Below, piece by piece: positions 56,913 to 64,000 of a DNA stretch of 64,000 bases. The notes under the pieces are model-generated. The model searched no databases, was not told the DNA's origin, and saw only the letters and a list, made by a program, of their open reading frames with translations. The stretch is from Comamonadaceae bacterium. GTDB taxonomy: Bacteria > Pseudomonadota > Gammaproteobacteria > Burkholderiales > Burkholderiaceae_C. The position numbers and the translations under genes were made by a program. Within the stretch, counting starts at the first letter, position 1. The number at the start of each line of letters is the position of its first letter. Location of the stretch: the NCBI GenBank assembly GCA_947448885.1, contig CANFPJ010000004.1, positions 1 through 64,000 of the forward strand, in the 5' to 3' direction.

Positions 56913-58018
56913 AAACCATGCGCCGATTGATCTACAAAGAGGTCTTGACCGCCGTGGCTTTTGTGACCTTGGCGTTTTTGGGGTTGTTTTTCTTCTTTGA
57001 CCTGGTTGAAGACCTGCAAAACGTGGCTGGCCGTTACACCCCCCACTACCAACTGAACCATGCCTTGATGTATGTGGCGCTGCTGATCCCCATCCACATT
57101 TATGAGTTGATGCCCATCACCGTGCTGATCGGCTGCATTTTTGTGATGGCACGCATGGCCCAATCTTCGGAGTTCACCATTTTGCGCACCAGTGGCATGG
57201 GCCCGGGCTTGGCGTTGCGGCACTTGCTGCTGCTGGGTTTGTTGTTTGCCTGGTTGACCTTTGTCATTGGCGACCACATCGCGCCCTGGTGTGAACGCGA
57301 GGGACGCTTGCTCAAGTCGCGGTTTGAAGGCGGTGTCTTGCACATTGGCCAAAACGGGGCCTGGCTCAAAGAAAAACAAAAATACAGCCAGTTTGCCGTC
57401 AATGTGGGGGCCATCAATGGCGAAGGCCAGATGAGCGACATCCGCCTGTACGAGTTCTCACCCAGCGGGCGTTTGATTTCGCTCACTTTGGCCCAAAAGG
57501 GCCGCATTGCCGATGCGGGGGGCTGGGTATTGAGCGCGGTCGCGCGCAGTGAGTTCAGCCCCACCCCCGAGGTCCCTCAAACGATGGCACAAAGCCAACT
57601 GAAGGAAATGCTCTGGCCGTCTGAGATCAGCCAAGACATGGTCACCGTGGCCTTGATCAAACCCGAGCGCATGGGCATTTGGGACCTGTTCCATTACGTG
57701 CGCCACTTAGAGAACAATGCCCAAACCGCTCAACTGTATGAAATTGAGTTTTGGAAGAAGGTGTTTTACCCCTTGAGTTGTTTGGTCATGGTGGTGCTCG
57801 CCCTGCCCTTTGCCTACCTGCACATGCGCAATGTCAACATCGCCACCTTTGTGTTCACCGGGGTGATGTTTGGGGTGAGCTTCTTTTTGTTGAACAACAT
57901 GTTTGGCCACATCGGCAATTTGAACCAATGGACCCCTTGGCTGGCTGCGGCCTTGCCGGGCATGATTTATTCTTTGATTTCGCTGGGCGCATTTGCCTGG
58001 CTGGTGTTGCGCCAATGA
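56909..58018 (+). CDS. lptG: LPS export ABC transporter permease LptG
   Basis: A 369-residue partner of LptF with the same six-helix plus jellyroll layout. The N-terminal motif RLIYKEVLTAVAFVTLAFLG, VLIGCIFVMARMAQSSEFTILRTSG and the C-terminal helix pair FWKKVFYPLSCLVMVVLALPF are typical. The ATGA at its end also starts the next gene. Confidence 0.93.
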   Translation: MKTMRRLIYKEVLTAVAFVTLAFLGLFFFFDLVEDLQNVAGRYTPHYQLNHALMYVALLIPIHIYELMPITVLIGCIFVMARMAQSSEFTILRTSGMGPGLALRHLLLLGLLFAWLTFVIGDHIAPWCEREGRLLKSRFEGGVLHIGQNGAWLKEKQKYSQFAVNVGAINGEGQMSDIRLYEFSPSGRLISLTLAQKGRIADAGGWVLSAVARSEFSPTPEVPQTMAQSQLKEMLWPSEISQDMVTVALIKPERMGIWDLFHYVRHLENNAQTAQLYEIEFWKKVFYPLSCLVMVVLALPFAYLHMRNVNIATFVFTGVMFGVSFFLLNNMFGHIGNLNQWTPWLAAALPGMIYSLISLGAFAWLVLRQ

Positions 58019-58419
58019 CCGCCATTGTTTTATTTGCCCATGGTTCCCGCGACCCCGCTTGGCAGCGCCCGATGTTGGCCGTGGCCCAGCGCATACGCGA
58101 CCGCACGCCCCAGATGTGGGTGGCTTGCGCCTACCTGGAGTTGACCGAACCCAGCCTGCCACAAGCCGTGGCCCAAGCGGTCGCCGAAGGGCATCGGCAG
58201 ATCCGGGTATTGCCCATGTTCTTGGGCGTGGGCAAGCATGTGCGCGAAGACCTGCCGGTTTTGATGGCCCAATTGAAAGCCAACCACCCTGGCGTGGCAT
58301 TTGACTTGCAAGCCGCCGTTGGCGAACAAGCTGCCGTCCTCGACGCCTTGGCCCAGGCCGCACTGGACCCTGTCCACACCCAGCCCACCGCACCTGGGCG
58401 TGCCGACCTGCCCCCATGA
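58015..58419 (+). CDS. CbiX-like sirohydrochlorin chelatase
   Basis: A 134-residue short CbiX/SirB-type chelatase, which inserts Co or Fe into sirohydrochlorin. The first metal-site histidine is in LFAHGSRDPAW and the second in FLGVGKHVREDLP. The start at 58015 overlaps the lptG stop, and its stop overlaps the CysB-type regulator. Pairing with a sulfur regulator fits a role in siroheme for sulfite reduction. Confidence 0.82.
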   Translation: MTAIVLFAHGSRDPAWQRPMLAVAQRIRDRTPQMWVACAYLELTEPSLPQAVAQAVAEGHRQIRVLPMFLGVGKHVREDLPVLMAQLKANHPGVAFDLQAAVGEQAAVLDALAQAALDPVHTQPTAPGRADLPP

Positions 58420-59363
58420 ACCTGCACCAATTCAAATTTGTCCAAGAGGCGGTGCGCCGCAACCTCAATTTGACCGAGGCGGCCAAAGCTTTGCACACCT
58501 CGCAACCTGGCGTCTCCAAAGCCATTTTGGAGTTGGAACAAGAGCTGGGCATTGACATCTTCACCCGCCATGGCAAACGCCTCAAACGCGTCACCGAACC
58601 GGGTCAAGAGGTGTTGCACAGCATTGAGCGCATCTTGGCCGAGGTGAACAACCTCAAGCGCATTGGCGAGCAATACAGCCAGCAAGACCGTGGCACCTTG
58701 TCCATCGCGGCCACCCACACCCAAGCCCGCTATGTGTTGCCCAAACCGGTGGCACAACTGCGCACCACCTACCCGCTGGTCAATGTCAGCATGCACCAAG
58801 GTGCGCCCGGCCAAGTGGCCCAAATGGTTCTCGACGAAGTGGCCGAGTTGGGCATGGCCACGGAGTCCCTGGCCGATTACCCCGATTTGGTCACCTTGCC
58901 TTGTTATGCCTGGGAACATGTGTTGGTGTTGCCCTTGGGCCATCCCTTGGTGAACCAACCCCTGAGTTTGGCCGCCTTGGCCGACCAGCCCTTGGTCACT
59001 TACCACCCGTCGTTCACAGGGCGCACCCGCATTGACAACGCCTTTGCCAAAGCCCATTTGCAGCCCCGTGTGGCCTTGGAAGCCATCGACTCGGACGTGA
59101 TCAAAACCTATGTCCGGCTGGGCATGGGGGTGGGCATCGTGGCTGAAATGGCCATGAACGAGAAAAACGAAGAAGACCTGGTGTCTCGACCCCTGGGGCA
59201 TTTGCTCGGCCACAATGTGGCCCGTGTGGCCTTCAAGCGCGGCGCTTATTTGCGGAATTTTGTCTATGAATTTGCCCAAATGCTCAACCCCGCCTTGACC
59301 CAGAAAGTCCTGCAAGAAGCCATGCAAACGCCTTGGATGGCCCACGCCAGCAACCCACCTTGA
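58416..59363 (+). CDS. CysB-type LysR-family regulator
   Basis: A 315-residue LysR regulator of the CysB/Cbl group. The helix-turn-helix is in MNLHQFKFVQEAVRRNLNLTEAAKALHTSQPGVSKAI, where NLTEAA and SQPGVSKAI are typical of CysB. The effector domain (about residues 90-310) binds O-acetylserine or sulfate in relatives. Coupled to the chelatase gene by ATGA. CysB-like is clear; whether it is CysB itself or a paralogue is not. Confidence 0.88.
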   Translation: MNLHQFKFVQEAVRRNLNLTEAAKALHTSQPGVSKAILELEQELGIDIFTRHGKRLKRVTEPGQEVLHSIERILAEVNNLKRIGEQYSQQDRGTLSIAATHTQARYVLPKPVAQLRTTYPLVNVSMHQGAPGQVAQMVLDEVAELGMATESLADYPDLVTLPCYAWEHVLVLPLGHPLVNQPLSLAALADQPLVTYHPSFTGRTRIDNAFAKAHLQPRVALEAIDSDVIKTYVRLGMGVGIVAEMAMNEKNEEDLVSRPLGHLLGHNVARVAFKRGAYLRNFVYEFAQMLNPALTQKVLQEAMQTPWMAHASNPP

Positions 59364-59378
59364 TCTTTGTTTTTGACC

Positions 59379-60539
59379 ATGACACCGATTCTTGACACCA
59401 AATTGCCCAACGTCGGCACCACCATCTTCACCGTCATGTCGGCCCTGGCCACCGAACACCAAGCGGTCAATCTGGGCCAAGGTTTCCCCGACTTTGGCTG
59501 CGACCCGGCCTTGATCGATGCGGTGAGCGACGCCATGCGCGAAGGCCTGAACCAATATCCGTCGATGTTGGGTGTGCTGGAGTTGCGCCAAGCCATCGCC
59601 CAAAAAATCCACACCCTGTATCAGAAGACATACGACCCGAACACAGAAATCACCGTCACCGCCGGGGCCACCCAAGCCATCATCAATGCCATCTTGGCGG
59701 TGGTGCGCGCGGGTGACGAGGTGATCGTGCTGGAACCCTGCTACGACAGTTACATCCCCAACATTGAACTGGCCGGCGGCACCGTGGTGCGCGTACCGCT
59801 CACCCCGGGGAGTTTTCGGCCCGACTTTGACCGCATCAGCGCTGCCGTCACCCCGCGCACCCGCGCCATGCTGATCAACTCACCGCACAACCCCAGCGCC
59901 ACGGTGTGGAGCGATGCCGACATGCTGCGGCTGCAAGAAATTTTGGCCCCCACCCAGGTGCTGCTGATCAGTGACGAGGTGTATGAACACATGGTCTACG
60001 CCCCGCTGGTGCACCGCAGCGCCGCCTCTTATCCGGGCTTGGCCGAGCGCGCTTTCATCATCTCCAGCTTTGGCAAAACATACCATGTCACCGGCTGGAA
60101 AGTGGCCTATTGCGCCGCACCGCCCAGCCTCACCGCCGAGTTTCGCAAGGTGCACCAGTTCAATGTGTTCACCGTCAACACGCCGGTGCAGCATGGTTTG
60201 GCGCGCTTCATGGCGAACACAGAGCCCTACATGGGCTTGCCCGCTTTCTATGCCCGCAAGCGCGACCTGTTCCGCGCCGGATTGGAACGCACTGCCTTCA
60301 AGCTGCTGCCCAGCGAGGGCAGCTACTTTCAATGTGCGCGCATTGACGAGCTGAAAGTGGCCGAAAAAAACCTGAGTGAGAGCGACTTCTGCCAGTGGCT
60401 GACGCGTGAAGTGGGGGTGGCTGCCATTCCCTTATCGGCCTTTTATGCCGATGGTTTTGACCAGCGGGTGGTTCGCTTTTGCTTTGCCAAAAAAGACGAG
60501 ACCTTGAACCTGGCCTTGGAGCGCTTGGCCCGCCTCTGA
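59379..60539 (+). CDS. aminotransferase class I/II, methionine aminotransferase type
   Basis: A 386-residue fold type I aminotransferase similar to YbdL. It has LGQGFPDFGCDP and FITVTAGATQAI-like segments at the front, INSPHNPSATVW, DEVYEHMVY, and the PLP lysine in SSFGKTYHVTGWK. The ATG at 59379 starts at the expected LPNVGTTIF region. It probably transaminates methionine with 2-oxo acids in the salvage pathway. Starts 15 bases after the regulator. Confidence 0.87.
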   Translation: MTPILDTKLPNVGTTIFTVMSALATEHQAVNLGQGFPDFGCDPALIDAVSDAMREGLNQYPSMLGVLELRQAIAQKIHTLYQKTYDPNTEITVTAGATQAIINAILAVVRAGDEVIVLEPCYDSYIPNIELAGGTVVRVPLTPGSFRPDFDRISAAVTPRTRAMLINSPHNPSATVWSDADMLRLQEILAPTQVLLISDEVYEHMVYAPLVHRSAASYPGLAERAFIISSFGKTYHVTGWKVAYCAAPPSLTAEFRKVHQFNVFTVNTPVQHGLARFMANTEPYMGLPAFYARKRDLFRAGLERTAFKLLPSEGSYFQCARIDELKVAEKNLSESDFCQWLTREVGVAAIPLSAFYADGFDQRVVRFCFAKKDETLNLALERLARL

Positions 60540-60549
60540 ACTTGGCTCC

Positions 60550-60574
60550 CCACTGAGCTTGAAGGGCTCAGTGG
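60550..60574. repeat. inverted repeat between convergent genes
   Basis: CCACTGAGC and GCTCAGTGG form a perfect 9-bp inverted repeat with a seven-base loop, overlapping the hrpA stop. No T run follows, so it is at best a weak bidirectional transcription block. Confidence 0.45.
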
Positions 60575-63500
60575 TTGAGCTGGGCCCAGGCTTTGTCCAA
60601 ACGCTTGCTGCTGACCGGTTGCGGGGTGCGCAACTCCTGGGCAAAAAAACTCACCCTCAGCTCCTCGAGCAGCCAACGAAACTCCAGCATGCGCTCATCG
60701 GCCACGCCTTTGCGCTCGGCCACCAAGCGCCAATAGCGCTGTTCTTGGGGTTTCAACTCGCCCAAGCGCTGGGCATCCCGGGCCGGGTCGGCGCGCCATT
60801 TGTCCAAGCGCAACACCACCGCTTTGAGGTAGCGCGCAAAGTGCTGCAGCTGTGGCCAGGGGGTGGCAGCGACAAAGTTTTTGGGCATCAAGCGCTGCAA
60901 CTGCTGGGCGCAGTCGGCCGTGGCCTCGGGGGCGTTTTTGGTGTCTTTGATCTTGCGCACCGCCAAGGCGTATTCAGCCAACACCGCCCCCACCAAGCGT
61001 GCCACCTCTTGGGCGATCAGGGTCAGGCGGCCACGCCCGTCGGTCAGACGGCGTTGAAAAGCGGCGGCATCGCTGGGCAAGGGGTCGAGCAAAAAGGCCC
61101 GGTCCAAAGCCACATCCAAAATTTGACCGCGCAGCGCTTCGACGCTGCCCAGGGGCATGTAAGCCACCGCCATTTTTTGCAAGTCGGGGATGTTTTTTTC
61201 CAGGTACTTCAGCGCATCTTTGATTTGCAAGGCAAACAAACGCCGCAGGCCGGCACGGTGTTTGGCGGCGGCCATTTCGGGCTCATCAAACACCTCGATG
61301 CACACGCCGTCCCCCGCATCGACCAAGGCCGGAAAGCCCACCAACACTTGCCCAGACTTGCGAATTTCCATCAATTCGGGCAATTCGCCAAAGTCCCAGC
61401 CGGTGTACTTTTGATCGCTGGACGCGGCCCCGTTGGATCGGCCTGCGACGGGTTTGGCCTGCGTTGGCGGGAGGCTTGGCCCCGATGTGGCGTTCAACGC
61501 GGGCTTGGCATCTGAGGCCGTGGTGGACTGATCACCAGGCGTTGCCGGGGCCAGGGTTTTGAGTTGGGCCAAAGCCTGAAACGCCCCACGGGCTTGGCTG
61601 CCCCATTCGGCCTTGAGCGCACCCAGGTTGCGACCCATGCCCAGCTGCCGACCATGCTCGTCGATGACCCGCAGGTTCATGAAAAAGTGCGGGCTGAGCA
61701 TGTCCAGCTTGAAATCCGCGCGTTTGACATCCAGGCTGGTTTCGCTGCGCACCCGGGCCAACAAGGCTTCGGTCAAAGAACCCAGGCCAAAGGCTTCGTT
61801 CTCGCCCATGGTTTGTGCCAGCCTGGCAGCGGCCTCTGGCAGGGGCACAAAGCGCGAACGCGGCTTTTGCGGCAGGCTTTTGAGCAAGGCTTGAATCTTG
61901 TCTTTGAGCATGCCCGGCACCAACCATTCGGTGCGCTCTTCGCTCACTTGGTTCAGCACAAACAAGGGCACGCTGACGGTGATGCCGTCACGCGCGTCCC
62001 CCGGTGCATGCAAATACTCGGCGCGACAGTCCACGCCACCCAAACGCAGGGCATTGGGAAAGGCCTGTGCGGTGACACTTTGGGCGCTGTGGCGCATCAG
62101 GTCTTCGCGCCCCATGCACAAGAGCTCGGGCTGGGCGACGCGGGCTTTGTCAAACCACTGCTGCAAGCTGCGCCGGCTGTTGACATGGGCCGGGAGCTGG
62201 GCCTCGTAAAAAGCCTCGATGATGGCGTCATCCACCAACACGTCTTGGCGGCGCGACTTGTGCTCCAAGGCCTCGACCTGGGCCAACAAGCGCTGGTTGG
62301 CGCGCAAAAAAGGCCAATCCCCATCGAGTTGGCCATCGACCAAGGCTTCGCGGATGAAGATTTGCCGCGCCCCTGCCTCGTCCACCCGGGCATAGGGTTT
62401 GCGACGACCGCTGTAAACCACCAAACCATACAAGGTGGCACGCTCCATGGCCAGCACGTCCCCACTGCGTTTGTCCCAATGCGGGTCCAGCATTTGGCGC
62501 CGCAGCAAATGCTCGGACACCTGCTCCAGCCACGTGGGGTCCAGCTGCGCCAAACCACGGCCAAACAAGCGCGAGGTCTCCACCAGTTCGGCGCACACCA
62601 CCCAGCGACCCGGTTTTTTCTTCAGCCGGTTGCCGGGGTGGGGGTAAAAGCGGATTCCCCTGGCCCCCAAGTAGGCCTCATCGTCATCGGGTTTGAAGCC
62701 GATGTTGCCGAGCAAGCCCGACAGCAAGGACAGGTGCAATTGCTCGTGGCTGGCCGGTGCGCTGTTGCGCGTCCAGCGCTGCTCGGTGACCACCGACACC
62801 AATTGCGCATGCACATCGCGCCACTCGCGCCAACGCCGCACATGAATGAAGCTTTGTTTGAGCAGGTTTTCCAGCTTGCGCTGGCTCAATTTGTCTTCGC
62901 CCACCCGGTGCGATTCGATCCAGTCCCACAAGCGCAGGTAGCTGACAAATTCGCTTTTGTCGTCGTCAAAACGGGCATGGGCTTGGTCGGCTGCCGCGCG
63001 CGACTCGGGCGGGCGTTCGCGCACGTCCTGGATGCCCATGGCCGACGCGATGATCAGCACTTCACTCAAAGACTGGCGTTGGCGCGCTTCCAGCACCATG
63101 CGCCCCACCCGCGGGTCCAGCGGCAAACGCGCCAAGGCACGGCCCAATTCCGTGAGTTGGTTTTGCTCATCCACCGCCGCCAGCTCTGACAGCAGTTGAT
63201 AACCATCGGCAATGGCCTTGGGCCGCGGCGCCTCTAAAAAGGGGAATTCGGCGACCTCGCCCAGGTGCAGGGACTTCATGCGCAAAATCACACCCGCCAA
63301 AGAGCTGCGCAGGATTTCCGGCTCGGTGAAGGCCGGTCGGGTGGTCAGGTCTTTCTCTTCGTACAGGCGGATGCACACGCCTTCGGCCACCCGGCCACAG
63401 CGGCCGCTGCGCTGGTTGGCGGCGGCTTGGCTGATGGGCTCGATCAACAACTGCTCGACCTTGCTGCGAAAGCTGTAGCGCTTGATGCGGGCGGTGCCCG

Positions 63501-64000
63501 CGTCGATCACACAGCGGATGCCCGGCACCGTCAGTGAAGTTTCGGCCACATTGGTGGCCAACACCACCCGGCGTTCATGGTGCGGGGCAAACACGCGTTC
63601 TTGGTCGGCCTGTGACAAGCGCGAGTACAAGGGCAAGACCTCGCTGCCGCGCAAGGCCGGCTGGCGAGTCAAATGGCCGCGCAAATGGTCGGCCGCATCG
63701 CGAATTTCGCGCTCACCGGGCAAAAATACCAGTACATCACCCTGACCACGTGGGTCGCGCCACAGCTCGTCCAAGGCATCGGCAATCGCCTCGTTCAACC
63801 CATATTCGCGGCTGTCTTCAAAGGGGCGGTAGCGCAACTCCACCGGGTAGGTGCGACCCGACACCATGATCACGGGTGCAGGGCCCTGGGCCGAGGCAAA
63901 GTGCTTGGCAAACCGGTCGGCGTCGATGGTGGCCGAGGTGACGATGATTTTCAAATCGGGACGGCGCGGCAAAATTTGACGCAAATAGCCGAGCAAGAAA
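60568..64000 (-). CDS. hrpA: ATP-dependent RNA helicase HrpA, C-terminal part (cut by window edge)
   Basis: At least 1,142 residues of a DEAH-box helicase; the N-terminal part, with Walker A and the DEAH box, lies beyond the right edge. Visible motifs are SATIDADRF (III), RVVLATNVAETSLTV (V) and QRSGRCGRV (VI), followed by the HA2 and OB regions and the long HrpA-specific DUF3418 C terminus (about the last 500 residues). HrpA resolves stalled or collided ribosomes in E. coli. Convergent with the aminotransferase gene. Confidence 0.93.
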   Translation of the reverse strand, partial: FLLGYLRQILPRRPDLKIIVTSATIDADRFAKHFASAQGPAPVIMVSGRTYPVELRYRPFEDSREYGLNEAIADALDELWRDPRGQGDVLVFLPGEREIRDAADHLRGHLTRQPALRGSEVLPLYSRLSQADQERVFAPHHERRVVLATNVAETSLTVPGIRCVIDAGTARIKRYSFRSKVEQLLIEPISQAAANQRSGRCGRVAEGVCIRLYEEKDLTTRPAFTEPEILRSSLAGVILRMKSLHLGEVAEFPFLEAPRPKAIADGYQLLSELAAVDEQNQLTELGRALARLPLDPRVGRMVLEARQRQSLSEVLIIASAMGIQDVRERPPESRAAADQAHARFDDDKSEFVSYLRLWDWIESHRVGEDKLSQRKLENLLKQSFIHVRRWREWRDVHAQLVSVVTEQRWTRNSAPASHEQLHLSLLSGLLGNIGFKPDDDEAYLGARGIRFYPHPGNRLKKKPGRWVVCAELVETSRLFGRGLAQLDPTWLEQVSEHLLRRQMLDPHWDKRSGDVLAMERATLYGLVVYSGRRKPYARVDEAGARQIFIREALVDGQLDGDWPFLRANQRLLAQVEALEHKSRRQDVLVDDAIIEAFYEAQLPAHVNSRRSLQQWFDKARVAQPELLCMGREDLMRHSAQSVTAQAFPNALRLGGVDCRAEYLHAPGDARDGITVSVPLFVLNQVSEERTEWLVPGMLKDKIQALLKSLPQKPRSRFVPLPEAAARLAQTMGENEAFGLGSLTEALLARVRSETSLDVKRADFKLDMLSPHFFMNLRVIDEHGRQLGMGRNLGALKAEWGSQARGAFQALAQLKTLAPATPGDQSTTASDAKPALNATSGPSLPPTQAKPVAGRSNGAASSDQKYTGWDFGELPELMEIRKSGQVLVGFPALVDAGDGVCIEVFDEPEMAAAKHRAGLRRLFALQIKDALKYLEKNIPDLQKMAVAYMPLGSVEALRGQILDVALDRAFLLDPLPSDAAAFQRRLTDGRGRLTLIAQEVARLVGAVLAEYALAVRKIKDTKNAPEATADCAQQLQRLMPKNFVAATPWPQLQHFARYLKAVVLRLDKWRADPARDAQRLGELKPQEQRYWRLVAERKGVADERMLEFRWLLEELRVSFFAQELRTPQPVSSKRLDKAWAQLNH

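Noticed and set aside
61564-63189. 541-codon open frame antisense to hrpA, and similar long antisense frames at 6207-7697, 50741-52249, 54325-55887 and 58131-59675
   Set aside because: All overlap genes with clear catalytic motifs and show the composition expected from reading GC-rich codons backward.

Overview
The window reads as chromosomal DNA of a GC-rich betaproteobacterium of the order Burkholderiales, most likely Comamonadaceae (a Limnohabitans/Rhodoferax-like freshwater organism). This rests on four Bug/TctC-type solute receptors, the gene order rimP-nusA-infB-rbfA-truB-typA, the yejABEF/fabI pair, and the lptFG/pepA/holC neighbourhood. No marker gene fixes the genus, so the placement is an inference.

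Layout. (1) 0.1-3.6 kb: two tandem secreted six-cysteine paralogues, an outer-membrane beta-barrel protein, then a lone Bug receptor lying between a complete tRNA-Arg(UCU) and an exact 23-bp copy of that tRNA's 3' end (2309-2331 and 3434-3456), which looks like an att-bounded mini-island; tRNA-Pro(UGG) follows. (2) 3.8-10.0 kb: an aapJQMP-type general amino-acid ABC transporter, followed closely by pobA (4-hydroxybenzoate to protocatechuate) and a short family III CoA transferase. (3) 10.0-20.3 kb, minus strand: rimP-nusA-infB-rbfA-truB-typA extended by an EamA transporter and a 3-hydroxyisobutyryl-CoA hydrolase; a near-consensus promoter and, just after it, an intrinsic terminator lie in the rimP leader. 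(4) 20.3-25.8 kb: yejABEF peptide/microcin-type ABC importer, divergent from fabI. (5) 26.7-29.1 kb: a large PLP-dependent Orn/Lys/Arg decarboxylase and tRNA-Ser(GGA).

(6) 29.2-52.3 kb is a dense accessory catabolic block. Its left part holds a LeuC/LeuD-like hydro-lyase pair with an isocitrate-lyase/PEP-mutase-family lyase that carries a frameshift. The middle holds an operon of Bug receptor, Rieske oxygenase, acyl-CoA ligase and MFS transporter, divergent from SDR, Bug receptor, a second Rieske oxygenase, aldo/keto reductase, RraA-like protein and EamA transporter. The right part is an operon of RidA, two RraA-like proteins, a LigJ-like 4-oxalomesaconate hydratase, a LigB-superfamily dioxygenase and a third Rieske oxygenase, divergent from a GntR regulator and a class V aminotransferase. 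Read together, these look like ring hydroxylation, meta-cleavage, imine hydrolysis, hydration and aldol cleavage to pyruvate and oxaloacetate. The substrate cannot be read from sequence; a gallate-like or amino-substituted hydroxybenzoate is my working guess.

(7) 52.4-64.0 kb: housekeeping genes: a LivK-type receptor; pepA-holC-small protein; lptFG followed in overlapping series by a CbiX-like chelatase and a CysB-type regulator; a methionine-type aminotransferase; and hrpA, cut by the right edge. No CRISPR array, transposase, integrase or phage gene was seen, and no gene-free stretch exceeds about 210 bases.
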